Shown here piece by piece: positions 20,590 to 33,197 of a stretch of DNA of 64,000 nt (positions within the stretch are counted from its first letter, which is position 1; each line of letters begins with the position of its first letter). Made by a program: the position numbers and the translations under genes. The notes under the pieces are model-generated. The model was not told the origin of the DNA. It did no database searches and saw only the letters and a program-made list of their open reading frames with translations. Origin of the DNA: Gentiana macrophylla (taxonomy: Eukaryota > Streptophyta > Magnoliopsida > Gentianales > Gentianaceae); contig JAOBSW010000401.1 in assembly GCA_026214975.1 (NCBI GenBank), positions 1-64,000 on the forward strand, in the 5' to 3' direction.

Positions 20590-23500
20590 ATGTCATCTCG
20601 CGACAAGAAACCCTCGAAGCCTTCAAGCAGTCGGACAAACAGCGGCCGTATCCGCACTCTCTCCGATTTGAATCGCCCTTCTGCCGACGATTCCGACAGC
20701 GAATCCGATGCTCCTCAAGAGTACTACACGGGCGGTGAGAAGAGGTCTCTCCCCCTCTCTCTCACTCAACCCTAAGCTAATAATTACTTTACTTGCTCCC
20801 CCCCTCCCCCCGCACACCCTTCTTTGGCTGTTAATTAGAAACCTTTGATCATTCTGAATAACATAGTGCTACTCACTTCTCCCCTTTTTTTTTCATTTTT
20901 TTTTTGGCTGTTGTTGTTGTTGATAAAATTATGTTTTTGAAGTGGCTACTCGTAAATTGGCTTGATTCTTCCCTCGGTTTAGTTAGGCAATCATTTGATT
21001 TTTAAACTCTTAAAATTGTGGATTACTGTGCTTAATTTATTGATCAGGGTTAGGTATACGATCTTCATCAACCTGTTCATGTGTAAAACTTGCACTTCAC
21101 TTGGTATTTCGATTCCACATAACTAAATTGTTTGGATGAGACACAGTTAGGTGGAAGTTGACTGCGAATAGGAACTCTGATCAATTCATGTGAACACTCC
21201 ATAGATGTGGTTTTTTATTTTTGTTATTTGTTTATATATTTATGCAAAGTTAATCTTGTTGTCAAGGCCTTTTGCATATATACATTTTGATACTAATGTA
21301 AAATAAATAACTCATAAAGTTAATAACGCTTTATTTATTGTTGTTTTCTTTTTTTGTAAGTTTATATATATATTTGTGTCTATCTTGATAGTTTGTTATT
21401 TGTTATTCGAATAAGAATCTTGTGATATGAGTCGCTGTCTGAATAAGCAGGAAGTTTATCAGGAGTCATCTTTTTCAGGGCTTGACTCTATGTATATCAT
21501 CCTGTGCAGATTTATCAAATAATAAGTAAAGTTAACTTCTTTTTTTCAGAATTATCTTTTTTTTTTTAACATGGTATCAGAGCCTCGTTGAAAAAAAATC
21601 ATCTCAACAATGGACTTCAGACCTGCTCTAAACGGAGAAAGGAGCAATATCTTCCAGGATCTGGGGATACTATCCAAACTGGGAATACTTCATGGAAGGG
21701 GGATCATTCTCATAATGGAATCAGACTGAACAATGGTTGAACCCTAACCATGAAGGTCCCCACTGCCCTGTACCACGGGATGAGTGATGTTAATCAGGTA
21801 GCCTAGTGGCTCAGAGTCATGGGCTTGCTATTATACCAAAGAACTGAAAGAAGTCCCCCTATACGGGGTTCGAACCTCCACACTCCTGCTTAAGGTCCAG
21901 CTGCCTTTTAAGGCAGCCAAGCCCTTTACCACTAGGCTATGTCCTTGGGACATATTGAAGTCGGACTAGATTCATCAAGAAGAGGAGAGATAAACCCAAC
22001 CACTTCATCGATCCTCTCACAACCTATAAACTCACTGGAAAAAATTATCTTAAGTGGGCTTAAACCATCAAATTAGCCATACGAGGCAAAGGCAAGTTGG
22101 GATACTTGACTGGAGGAGCTACCATGCCAACCATGATCCAAAATTAAGCCAATGGAGATCAGAGAACGCCATGGTGATGGCATGACTGATTGTTTCTATG
22201 AAGGTTGCAATTGCCGGACCACACACGGTCTTAACATTTGCAAGGATATATGGGATGCAGTAAAAGAAATATAATTAGATATGGTAAACACTTCTTAGAT
22301 TTAGTAATTGAAGACCAAATTGTGGACATTAAAATAAGATCTTAGATTTAGTAATTGAAGTCCAAATTGTGGACATTAAAACAAGATGGTTGTGATGTAA
22401 CTACTTACTACACCGAAGAAGTTACATTATGGAAAGAATTCGTCCTTTGTACCGAGGACATACGGGGCTTCTCTAATGATATTGTACGGTTTGAGAAACG
22501 TGAAGAGAGTGATAGAGTGTATCCTTTTCTGGCTGGCCTGAACCATGACCTAGATGAGTTACAAGGAAGAAGACCCCTACCCACACTCAGAGAGGTCTTC
22601 TCCGAAGTCATAAGGAAGCACGTAGAAGGGTGATGAATGTCAACCCTAAAGAATTTATGAAGGGTCGACTTTCATAGTAAACAATGAAGACTCACAAAAA
22701 TGAGGAAAAGAAGCAAAGAGAGTGGTGGTGCGATCATCTTAAAATACTAGGTCATAGAAGAGAAACGTGTTGGAATCTTCATGGGAAACCAAACTACTCG
22801 TTCATTGAAATAGGTAGTAGTCCAGTTCTCACCTTCCTTGGAGTCCTTTTGAATGACCTCCGGATAATACAGACTCATGAGCCACAAATCACAAGACATG
22901 TTCGTCTAAGTCATGATTTAACTAGTACTGTACTTTTTGGACTTCCTAAGGAAACGTAAGGGTTGGTTAAACATAATACAACCACTTCTAATGAACATTC
23001 TTTCTTAGAATCAAAATAAACGAGGAACATGCTATTCCTACTGGTGAATATGATGATTTTAGAGTGGGAGTTGAATTTAAAAAGGACACATATCCTCCAA
23101 TTCATAGGTTCAAAGAGCAAAGCTTTGTGCCAAAAGAAATAAAAAGCCTTGGAACAGAACAAGACTTAGGAAGTTGTGGAGTTGCATAAAGGGAAAGTAC
23201 TTGTTGGATGTTTTGGGTGTTCACCCTACAGTACAATCTAGATGGATCCTTACAAAGGCACAAGGCAAGGCCGGTAGCCAAATACATCCAGATCTATGGG
23301 ATCGACTATTCAGAGACATTCTCACCTGTAGCAAACTTAAATACATTGGGAATTCTTCTCCCAGTAGAAGTCAACCTAGATTGAGGACTCAACCACTTGG
23401 TGTGAATAATACCTTTTTACATGACAATCTTAAGGAGAAAGTATACATGGAACTTCCCCTTAGCTTTGATGATCACATCAGAGGTAAAGTGCGTAGGTTG

Positions 23501-26500
23501 AGGAAGTCCTTGTATAGTTGTATGGACTAAAACAAAGCCTTAGGGCTTGGTTCTAGCGGCTTAACATTGTTTCTAAAGAAGCTAAAATTCAACCTGGGGC
23601 AATCAGATCATGCCCTGTTTGTGAGGACATGACAGATTGGAAACTAATCATTTTACCTGTCTATGTTGATGACATAATATTAACAGGTATTGACCTAATG
23701 GGAACCCAACATGTGAAGCATGATTTCGCCACATAATTTGAGATAAAAGATTTGGGTTTGCTAAGGTATTTTCTTGAAATGGATGTGGCAAGATCTGAAC
23801 AAAGGATAGTATTGTCCTAAAGAAAATACATGTTATACTTGCTCCAAAAGACGGGAATGACATGGTGTAAGCTGATTGCCACATTAATTGAGTTTAATTA
23901 GATGCTAGTTGAAGTTGTTGATGGAGTGCCCGTGGACAAGGAGCAAAACCAAAGGCTTGTTGGAAAACTCAGATATTTGGCCCACACGAGGCTAGGTATA
24001 TTCTCTCAATTGGTGTGGTGAATCAATTCATGAATATTTAGAGGCTATTTCCATGATGTTGAGGTATCTTAGAAGGTACACCTGGAGAGCAAAAAACAAA
24101 CGCATTGTGATTGAAGCCTATTCGGATGTTGATTGGGCTGGTGCCAAAGACAGACATTCCACATTAGGTTATCTTACGTATCTCTGGGGCAACCTAGTAA
24201 CTTGGAGGTGTAAGAAGTAACTTGATGCTGCTAGGAGCATTGTGGAGGCAGAATATAGGGCCATGACACTAGGAGGGTGTGAAGAATTATGGTTAAAGAG
24301 AGTGCTTGAAGATCTCAAGTTGCCACTCTACTCCCATTCAAGCTTTACTATGACAACAAAGCAACGATAACGATAGCTAATGACCCTGTCCAACTTGATA
24401 AGACCAAGCACATTGTGGATACACTTTATAAATGAAAATATTGAAAGTGGCCAAATTTGGGTTCCTATTATGCCATCGTCCCAGCAAGCAACATATGGCA
24501 TGACCAAGGTGTTGATGAAACTAGACTTCGATATATTTGTTTCCAAGTTGGGCTTGATTAAAAATTTATGCTAAACTTGAAGGGGAGTGTTGAATAATAT
24601 AAAACAAATAACGCATAACACATTATTTTTTTGTCAATCCCTTATTTTAAGTTTATATTTGTGTCTATCCTGCTAGTTTGTTATATGTTTGTTATTTAGG
24701 GTAAGCAGGAAATTTAGACAGGAGTTATTTTTTCAAGGCTTGGTCTATTTGTACCATCCTGGTCGGAACTATCAAATTATAAGAAAATTTATCTTCTTTC
24801 TACCACAATTATCTCCTTGCTAATGTCGGGTACAGATTTGCACAACCATTTTCTTGAGTGCAGAGCTTCATGTTTGATTGGTATTCAAAAGTCATGGCTT
24901 ACATGTGAAGTGAATTATGTTAGTAGTAACAGATAAGATATGTAATCTTGAGTATTTTGGTGATGCTTTTAGAAGAGGTGGGAATCAGGACAGCTGACAA
25001 GGTATGGTGACCTAGGAGGTCAGAGAGGTAATATTTACTTCTGTGTTGAAGGTTGGTCATTCCTTGTCCCACCTAACCGAACAGTTATTTACTTCTGTCA
25101 ACTGTTAGAGTACTTGATAAGACTTGTTTCTGTGGGCCTGACTTTGTCTGGCCCTTTTTGCAAGATGTTTGGCAACTGTCTTTTATTTATTCCTGGTCCA
25201 TGATTCATCATTGTTTTTTTGCTTTATTGTCTGAGTTTGATGGGTTTTCTTACAACTTATTTGCTAATAAGGGAATATGATATTTTTCTCTCTTGGGAAG
25301 CAATGATGTTTTGAACTGCTTTAATTTTATTTTTTAAATGTGATGGATCTGAGTAACTGGAATAAATTGTGGCATTACCTGCAGTGGTATGCTTGTCCAA
25401 GATCCTACCAAGCGTGACGATGTAGATGCCATCTTTGACCAAGCTAGGCAAATGGGTGCCTTGCAGGGTCCTATGGACAATGTCCAGCCATCTTCAAGTT
25501 CAAGAGGTTTTACTGGCACTGGAAGATTACTTTCTGGTGCAAGTTTGCCCTCTGCTCCTCAACAGCCTGAGGCTGTAGTACACAACATCGTCTTCTGGAG
25601 AAATGGTTTCACTGTTAATGATGGTCCATTGCGGAGGTTGGATGATCCAGAAAATGCTTCTTTTCTTGAGGTTGGTGCTGCATAATAAATGGAAGCTTGT
25701 AAAGAAGTAGTATCTGTATCACCAGTTTTCTTAAAGCTTTTCCCTAATTATATTATTCCTATGCATGTGCAATCAGTTCAGTCTAGAACTTCTTCCCTTT
25801 CTTCACGTTTAACTCTGATTCCCATTTGTAGCTTTCTTCAGTTGTTTTGCAGTCAGTTCAGTGTAACACTTCTTTCCATTTTTACCCCATTCCTGTCTCT
25901 AGGTCTCTTTTAGCTTTTATCATGTGTCCCCTTTTGAAATGTCTTCGTCTGGCTTCCCTAGGATCAGAGTTGTGAAGGCAACTGATCCCTTTCTTTTCTG
26001 TCCTCAGAAATACAAGTTAAAACATGTTCCTTGTTATATACTTCTCCCCCCCTTTCTCTCTCCGTTTCGGCATTATTTAATTTTTAGTCATCAGCATGTT
26101 ATTTTAATTTTTATCCTTAGGATTTAATTACATATCCAGTGACAATTTTCCCATTTTGCAGAGCATTAAAAAGTCTGAGTGTCCAAAGGAGCTGGAGCCT
26201 GCTGATAGGAGGTCATCTGTTCATGTCAATCTCACGAGAAGAGAGGAGAACTTTACTGTGAGTATTGGACTAGCATCCCTCCAACCCCTTTTCTTCCCCC
26301 CCTCCCCTCCCCCTTTATAACCTATGTAGTTTCCATATTTCTCGACTAAAACTTGTAATGAATCATACTTCATCGACAACATCAGAGTTGTGGGACTGTA
26401 AGTTTGCATAAAAGTTAAACAGGAATCAAATACATAAAATAAATAAAGGTGCAGAGAACGGATATATGCATATTTACGGCATTATATTTGTATCAACATG

Positions 26501-26921
26501 ACATAATGTTGTGTATTTCATTAAGTTTCTTGGATGTTCGTTCATGCAGGAGCCAGAGAAACAACATGTTGCATTTCAGGGTGCTGGTAGAACTCTTGGT
26601 AGCAGCTCTTCTTCAAACACGGCTGATTCTGTGCCGGCTTTTAATACTGCACCATCACCTTCGATGGGTCTGGCTGTAGACAAGTCATTGCCATCCACTT
26701 CCATTCAACTTAGATTGGCTGATGGAACCCGTATGGTTGCTCATTTTAACTTGCATCATACTGTTGGTCATATCCGTGCTTTCGTTGATGCTTCTAGGCC
26801 TGGAGCCAACAGGTCATATCTGTTGCAGACCGTTGGATTCCCTCCAAAGGTCCTTACCGATCCAACTCAGACAATAGAGCAAGCAGGGTTAGCCAATTCA
26901 GTTATTGTCCAGAAGAATTGA
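20590..26921 (+). CDS. PUX4: Plant UBX-domain protein (PUX3/4/5 type; p47-like Cdc48 cofactor)
   Basis: Four exons join in frame: 20590-20744, 25385-25670, 26162-26257 and 26550-26921, all with GT-AG introns, giving 302 residues. The N-terminus has [18 protein letters not shown] and [19 protein letters not shown]. The SEP domain ([20 protein letters not shown] through [16 protein letters not shown]) is followed by a C-terminal UBX domain ([20 protein letters not shown] through [10 protein letters not shown]). The length and order match Arabidopsis PUX4 and relatives. Known role of the family: a cofactor of the AAA-ATPase CDC48/p97, which docks through UBX. It lacks an obvious N-terminal UBA domain, as in PUX3/4. 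The symbol marks the closest group, not a proven ortholog. Intron 1 is 4.6 kb because of a copia insertion. A TATA-like GATATATAAG lies near 20451. Confidence 0.93.
21288..24820 (+). mobile_element. Decayed Ty1/copia element inside PUX intron 1
   Basis: TGGTATCAGAGC at 21572-21583 is the standard initiator-tRNA-Met primer-binding site, right after a likely left LTR (about 21288-21570). A polypurine tract (GAAGGGGAGTG) near 24578 precedes the right LTR (about 24589-24820), which shares TATATTTGTGTCTATC, GTTTGTTAT and AAGCAGGAA blocks with the left one. Between them on the same strand are gag ([18 protein letters not shown] near 22510), a zinc-knuckle-like [18 protein letters not shown] near 22715, reverse transcriptase with YVDDIILTG near 23660, and RNase H with [19 protein letters not shown] near 24120. 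Many stops make it a dead copy. It is in the host gene's sense orientation. LTR edges are approximate and no target duplication was resolved. Confidence 0.88.
21797..21950 (-). repeat. tRNA-derived SINE-like element with A and B boxes
   Basis: On the minus strand, ACATAGCCTAGTGGTAAAG (near 21950-21930) fits a pol III A box. GAGGTTCGAACCCC (near 21880-21866) fits a B box at a suitable distance. A second A-box copy, TAGCCTAGTGGCTC (21800-21813), faces the same palindromic B box from the other side on the plus strand. The unit sits inside the copia leader. Confidence 0.6.
24821..25384 (+). other. Remainder of PUX intron 1
   Basis: Intron sequence between the copia right LTR and exon 2. It is T-rich before the acceptor CCTGCAG at 25378-25384. 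Nothing else is seen. Confidence 0.6.
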
Positions 26922-27239
26922 ACGTCGTCTGCACCTCAACACTTGTTTCGTTGTTGCCTTACTACTGTCTGTCTCTCTTTTCTTTGTTTGGTAACAAAAG
27001 GGATCAAACGTGTGAAAACCTTGTTGCTGATGATCATCATCATCATCTAAAACTTATTGTTGCCTCTACTTGCTTTTTCTTGAAATTTAACTATTATTAC
27101 TTAACTTTTGGTATTTTTGATGGGTGTTATAATCACTTGGATGAATGGTAGAAGGATATGCATTGGAAATGTTTATGAAGTTATTCATAAAAGTGATCTA
27201 TCGTTTCCTTTTATGTCCCGTGTTGAATGCTCATCATTC
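26922..27239 (+). other. 3' flank/UTR of the PUX gene
   Basis: It contains a run of CAT triplets near 27031-27046 and no ORF of interest. It probably includes the 3' UTR; no clear polyadenylation signal was chosen. Confidence 0.4.
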
Positions 27240-27810
27240 AACATGCTAAAGTTGAAAATCAAGACCGGCATTGGTCTTTTTTGGCAACCCGCCACTATGA
27301 AGGATGGATTACCAGCTTTGGGGAAGTTCAGTCCAAAGAGTCCTGTAAAGAGAAAGATGAGCCTAGTTTAGATTTGAAAAAAAGCAAGAAGCCACAAACC
27401 ATGAGAAAACACATCAGTTTTGAAGTTACTGAAGAAGACATTTTGAAACTAGTTGAACTCTTCCTGAGGGAGGAGTTGTCATATTTTGTATCAAACCACT
27501 CTCCACCAAGATTCGATCCTCTGCTGACTTCTGATTCAAACTCATGATTTTTGAAGCAAACTGGACTTGTTGTGTAACAGCGTTAATACATTGATGCACT
27601 GAACCTGTAGAGTCTCCATACATTGCTGAATTTCTTTGTTTCCAAAGTTCCCACAAAATAAAGATAAATAGAATTTGCAGTATCTTGCCAAAGGATCCAC
27701 CCACAGGATTTTTAAACCAGGATTCCATGATTTTTTTTCAAGTAGCCTGCTGAGGTTTGAAATGCAGTAAAGTTTGAAAATGAGACCATACTTGCATTGC
27801 TTGTTGGATA
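27240..27810 (-). pseudogene. LINE (non-LTR retrotransposon) ORF2 fragment
   Basis: The minus-strand frame 27426-27728 has FIFILWELWKQRNSAMYG, the typical end of the zf-RVT region of plant LINEs, followed by a linker and TPPSGRVQLV, which resembles the start of their RNase H domain. Only this short C-terminal part remains, with stops in the flanking stretch. It lies tail to tail with the PUX gene. Confidence 0.6.
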
Positions 27811-28660
27811 GTAAATTTATCTATTTCTTTTGACATTTATTATTATTTTGAATATCTTGGCATTATCTTCTACATCCCAAGCAAACGGCGGGTTCATGAT
27901 ACGAGTTTGTTTAGTGATAATAATTTGGTGGTATTTGGAGACATCTCCACTCCTCAGATCTCTTAGAAGTCATTTAGTAGTGATTTTGGAGGATCTCCAC
28001 TCTCTGGCGATTCTTCCGGAAGTCATAGTAGTAGTGATTTATTTAATGAAAAAAAGATAAAGTATAAAAAAGGCGAGAAGTGGGAATCATGGAAATGTAT
28101 CCATGTTTATTTGAAAAAAAAATCTGGATGTGTTTTTTTTTTTTTGGGCGCAATGATGAGGGCATGGTATGGATGTACTGGACGGGACGACTATTTGATG
28201 GAGACACTGAAGGGAAAAAAAATTGGATGATGGGACTAATTAAACAAATAGTGGGTTTAAAAATAAACAATATATGGAAGAACTGGTATACAGGATTTTT
28301 TTTTTTTTTTTCGAAGGGTATACAGAAATTTCTGTGGGAATGGGCATTGTTAAAAGCGGAAGAAGAATAGGCAACGTTTCGCGATGTTAAAGAACCCCAT
28401 CCCTCGCATCCGATCTAAAGAAAATCGAAGCGTAAAACGTAAAAGCTATGAATCGTTGTTTTATTGAATTGATCGAGAATGATCTGATAATATCCTCCAT
28501 ATAGGAGATAAATAAGATAATAAATAAATTGAAAAATAAATAAATAAAGATTGATTGATTTATTTTAAATACGAATCATATCTATAGTGAATTTATCTAT
28601 TTATTTTGACATTTATCATTATTTTTGAATATCTTGACATTATCTTTTAATATACGGATC
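27811..28660. repeat. Direct repeat pair of about 60 bp, 790 bp apart
   Basis: The blocks TAAATTTATCTATTTCTTTT through CATTATCTT near 27810-27870 and a very similar block near 28588-28648 are direct copies with a few differences. The DNA between holds poly-T and poly-A runs and no recognisable gene. It could be a small LTR-like element or a local duplication; I could not find matching target duplications. Confidence 0.5.
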
Positions 28661-28997
28661 CCGCTGAACCAAATTTCTGGATTCATTACTGGTTACAAAG
28701 GATGTATCGACATAACACTTTTGTATCATTTATTACGATTAATACACACTTGTATCATTTATTATAATAATCCTATGTTAACACATTTTTATATTATTAT
28801 AACCAGAACCAATTCAGTGTAATCCGATTTGGGTTGAAACCAAACCAAACCGTAAAAAATATTATCGCATAATCTGTTATTAATCACTCATGATCCGACA
28901 TCGTAAATTATTTCAAGAAAACGTGTGTAAATTTTTTTATCAAGCTAGTCTCATTAGGTAGCCTTTTTGACAGTTTAACCATCACTTCATATCTTTT
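28661..28997. other. Intergenic, AT-rich
   Basis: No gene or terminal repeat was recognised. A short block TTGTATCATTTATTA is repeated at about 28720 and 28751. Confidence 0.4.
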
Positions 28998-29008
28998 TTG
29001 AGTCGGTC

Positions 29009-29065
<57 letters not shown>
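28998..29065. repeat. (TA)n microsatellite
   Basis: About 34 uninterrupted TA/AT dinucleotides. Confidence 0.97.
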
Positions 29066-29068
<3 letters not shown>

Positions 29069-29175
29069 ATTTTTTTATTTTGGTTGGTAAATGAACACAT
29101 CATAACATCATACATAAGACAAACATAGAACGCCACCCAAGAACTCCACAGACATAGCTTATATACGGGAAGTGC

Positions 29176-29302
29176 TTAGGTGAGACTTCTACTGGGGAAA
29201 ACGTATCATTTAGATTTCTTGTAGTGTGTGCGCTTTTTTTTATCCTCTTGTCTGCGTGGCGCAAGAATCTAATGGAGTCTTGCAGTAGGAAGTCTCACCT
29301 AA
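29176..29302. mobile_element. Small MITE-like inverted-repeat element
   Basis: TTAGGTGAGACTTCTACTG at the left and the inverted copy CAGTAGGAAGTCTCACCTAA at the right enclose about 90 bp of non-coding DNA. No matching target duplication was found, so the class is open. Confidence 0.55.
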
Positions 29303-29629
29303 AATTTCCTTATATACTATTGACAAACATTATAAATAGGAAATGGTATATGTATTTCTGGCATTTGTGTAGTGCACATACCACTACATCCATTATTACC
29401 ATTGATTAAAGTGGTGAATTATTTATTGTGATGGCCCCAACAAAATGAATGGTGTTGATTGTGTTGTGTAGGATGTTGTGGTGAATTGAGTAGTGTATGT
29501 ATCACTACTCAAATATATATTTATATTAGTGAATGTGAGTCGTCTGAAAATGGCTGGCGCGTATCATCGTTATCAGCGATAATACAAAAAAATAGATCCT
29601 AACGTGAAATAAGCTCGCGTAAAACTTAA

Positions 29630-31770
29630 CCCCGCCACGTGTTTCACTCATTTTCTGTACAACGTTTCTATTTTTATCATTAATGAATACGTCATTGATC
29701 TAATGTTCATTCATTTGGTGGAAAAAAAAAAACCACGTATCAAACAGTATGAAGAATATAAAAAGTGATTAGATATTCCAACGTCAATTTTAGTAACGCT
29801 CGTACTGCAAACGGCCGACTGTTCAACCGACGTTATGTTGTTCAAAATAATAAAAACATTTAGTGTGGTGTCAAGAGTGATTTATAATCTGTCAGTCTTG
29901 CCTTTTCTTTTATTTTTTTTTTCCTTTTCTGCACAAACTATTAACGGTACACGTTTGATAAAAAAACACAAAGGGTATAAAAAAAAAAGGACAAGTGATG
30001 GCCAAGGAGGGTGTCCACGTGGCCTCCTGAAATTTCGCGAAAATGTGTTTATTTCATTAATACGCTTGAAAATGTGTTTTACTTATTTTCTATACAACAT
30101 TTCTATTTTTTTATCATTAATGAATACGTCATTGATCTCGTGTTCATTCATTTGATGGAAAAAAACCACGTGTCAAAAAGTCTGAAGAATATAAAAAGTG
30201 ATTTGGTATTCCAACGGTAATTTTGGTGACGCTCGTATTGCAAACGGCCGTCGTTTCCAACGTCAAACGGTCAAACGGTCTGAAGAATATAAAAAGTGTT
30301 TTGGTATTCCAACATCAATTTTAGTGACACTCGTATTGCAATCGGATGTGGGGTCTACCTATGTTATGTTGTTCAAAATAATAAAAGCATTTAATGTGGT
30401 GTGGAGAGTGATTTATAATTCGTCGGTCTTGCCTTTTTTTCTCTTTTCTTCACAAACTACTAACGATCTGCATTTGACAAAAACACAAAAGAAAAAACAA
30501 AGATCACGCGTGTCAAGCCAAGAGGGTGGCGTGGCCATTGTGAGCAAACCCACATTCATTTGGTTGGAAAAAACCACGTGGCGTGGCGGCGAAGAATATA
30601 AAAAGTGATTTTGTTTTTCAACGGCAATTTTGGTGGCGTTTCGTATTGCAAGTGGCCGTCGGTTCTAACGTCAAGCGGTGCGAAGAATATAAAAAGTGAT
30701 TTGGTATTACAACGTCAATTAGAGTGGCCTTTCGTATTGCAAGCGGACGTCGGTCCCCATCGGCGTTATGTTGTTCAAAATAATAAAAACATTTAATGTG
30801 GTGTGAAGAGTGATTTATAATCCGTCGGTCTTGCCTTTTTTTTTTTCTTTTTTCTTCACAAACTACCAACGGTACACATTTGACAAAAAAAAAAGGTATC
30901 ACATGTCAAGCCAAGAGGGTGGCCACATGGCCAATTGTGGACAAACCCTTTTGGCTCCACCGACGTCATGTTGTTCAAAATAATAAAAACATTTAATTGG
31001 TGTGAAGAGTGATTTATAATCCGTCGGTCTTGCCTTTTTTTTTTCCCTTTTTCTTCACAAACTATTAACGGTACACATTTGACAAAAAACACAAAAGAAA
31101 AAAACAAAGATGCCACGTGTCAAGCCAAGAGGGTGTAATTACATTGGCCAGTGCGAGCAAACCCTCATTCATTTGGTTGGAAAAAAAACCACGTGACGGC
31201 TTGAAGAATATAAAAAGTGATTTGATTTTTCAACGGCAATTTTGGTGACGCTCGTATTGCAAATGGCCGTCGGTTCTAACGTCAAACGGTCTGAAGAATA
31301 TAAAAAGTGATTTGGTATTACAACGTCAATTAGAGTGACGCTCGTATTGCAAACGGACGTCGGTCCCACTGACGTTATGTTGTTCAAAATAATAAAAACA
31401 TTTAATGTGGTGTGAAGAGTGATTTATAATCCGTCGGTCTTGCCTTTTTTTTTTTTTCTTTTTTCTTCACAAACTACCAACGGTACACATTTGACAAAAA
31501 AAAAAGGTATCACGTGTCGTCAAGAGAAGGGTGGCCACATGGCCAATTGTGGACAAACCCTCTTGGCTCCACCGACGTCATGTTGTTCAAAATAATAAAA
31601 ACATTTAATTGGTGTGAAGAGTGATTTATAATCCAAGTCGGTCTTGCCTTTTTTTTTCCCTTTTTTTCACAAAAATTAGCGGTCTGCGTTTGAAAAAAAA
31701 AAAAGGTCTGCGTGTCAAGTTTGAAGAGGGTGGCCACATGGCCAATTGTGGACAAACCCTCTTGGCTTCT
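29630..31770. repeat. Complex tandem array with TATA and G-box motifs
   Basis: Three sub-blocks alternate. Block A (GAAGAATATAAAAAGTG) occurs at 29751, 30184, 30282, 30591, 30682, 31203 and 31293. Block B (GTTATGTTGTTCAAAATAAT, then GAGTGATTTATAATC and TCGGTCTTGCC) occurs at 29832, 30363, 30765, 30965, 31374 and 31577. A third block (TTCATTTGGTGGAAAAAA, then CCACGTG) precedes four of the A blocks. B copies are spaced about 531, 402, 200, 409 and 203 bases, so the array has higher-order units of roughly 400 and 200. CACGTG/ACGTGTC elements recur 15-40 bases before TATAAAAAG. No protein is encoded; all ORFs here are repeat artefacts. Confidence 0.85.
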
Positions 31771-32429
31771 TATAGATATAAGATTTCAAAGCTAACATTA
31801 GAGGTGACATAAAAGGCTTATAACAATCCAATCAGAGTAAAGTAATATATGTAAATCACAAAAGTAATATATATGTAAGCCTCGTAACAATCCAATCAGA
31901 GTAAAGCGGAAGAATTAATATTAAAGATCAGCTCGGAAATGTTAAAAGACAACAAAACGGATCAACCGTTCCACTCTACGTCTACGGAAAACCAAAAGAC
32001 AAGAAACAACGAAATAAACGTTGTTTAACTTATTACAATCCCAATGAAAAGAAAGGAATAAAATCTAACTCTCAAACATAATGTTTATGTCCCAAACTGA
32101 AATTAAATGCATACTTAAATGTCAACATCATCATAACATCTTGAGCTCAAACATCAGCCCCATCAGTATCATCGTCATATCCGTAAATATCAACCAACCA
32201 ATCAACTTTTCAGGGTGGGGACGATAAGGGGTAAGTACATTAGTACTTAGTAAGAGGTAGAATAATCGAGTACAAATAAATAACATACATATGTATAACA
32301 TGAGTAAATCTACAAGCACTACCACATAGGTTGTAACCGAAGAGCTCACTTACCCTCTACTATCTCACATAACATATCATTGAATAAATAAGTTTGTTAC
32401 ACCAAGATCAAAGGAAACTGCGCATGGTG
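31771..32429. other. Intergenic
   Basis: A block of about 40 bases ending in AACAATCCAATCAGAGTAAAG is repeated near 31821 and 31887. The rest has no recognised element. Confidence 0.5.
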
Positions 32430-33197
32430 TGTTAGGAAAAACGTTTCGTGTGTGGAGTGATTTACGGAAAAAATCTGTAATTACCGGGAAAATTACAGAA
32501 TTAACAATACAACAAAAAATAGAATCAAACGATGCAAATACAACGGAATAGAAATCAATCGCAGGCGAGTGTAAACACTCTTTCCTTAAGATTTAATTGC
32601 CTCGATCTCGTGCCTAAAGTTGCAACAAGCTGTCTCTAAGATACAACGGCTTCTAGTCAGATTTAAAGGCACTTCAAAAATCCGAGCTCCGGAGAACCTT
32701 ACTGAGTGTCCCGACTTCACTTCGACGACTCAAAAATTACAACTTTATGAGATTCTATTGTAGTTGAGAAAACAACAGATAATTCGATATATCATTCTCA
32801 TTCATAAGAGTTCTTTATATAGTGAAGCAAAAGAGCCAATACTCGATTCTTATTGGCCGAATGACACATTTTCCTCTCCCGTAAGAAAAGAAAATAGCCG
32901 ACTAATTATTGCCTACTTATAGTATCAGCCGACTTGTTAGGTTGGTCTAATTTACATGTGTAAAGTCAAATTGGTTTTCCGATCGCACGTATTTTACACT
33001 AACTTTAGGTATTAATTTCTCATTCACCCGATATATGAATCGAGTGATTGGAAAGCCCTCATCATCATCTACTCCGTGAGTAGTATTTAATGATATAACT
33101 AACTCGCGATGATATACACTGAAGCCTATCCGAAATTAACGCTAAAGTTGACCTTTTCACCATTCGTCAAACCTACAAATGGGCTTATTCTCCAACA
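32430..33197 (-). mobile_element. Copia LTR (768 bp), minus orientation, truncated element
   Basis: It runs from TGTTAGGAAAAACG to TTCTCCAACA, so its ends are TGTTGGAG...TTCCTAACA when read on the minus strand. The polypurine tract CATGTGGGGGAT (minus strand) lies directly to the right. A minus-strand TATA box (CACTATATAAAGAAC) is near 32813-32827. It is the 3' LTR of an element whose other LTR is not in the window. Confidence 0.75.

Noticed and set aside
21797..21950. Functional tRNA gene
   Set aside because: A and B boxes are present, but no acceptor stem, anticodon stem or consistent cloverleaf could be drawn.
27227..27547. Plus-strand 106-codon ORF after the PUX gene
   Set aside because: The minus strand of the same stretch reads as a plant LINE ORF2 end (LWELWKQRNSAMYG), so the plus-strand frame is likely a shadow.
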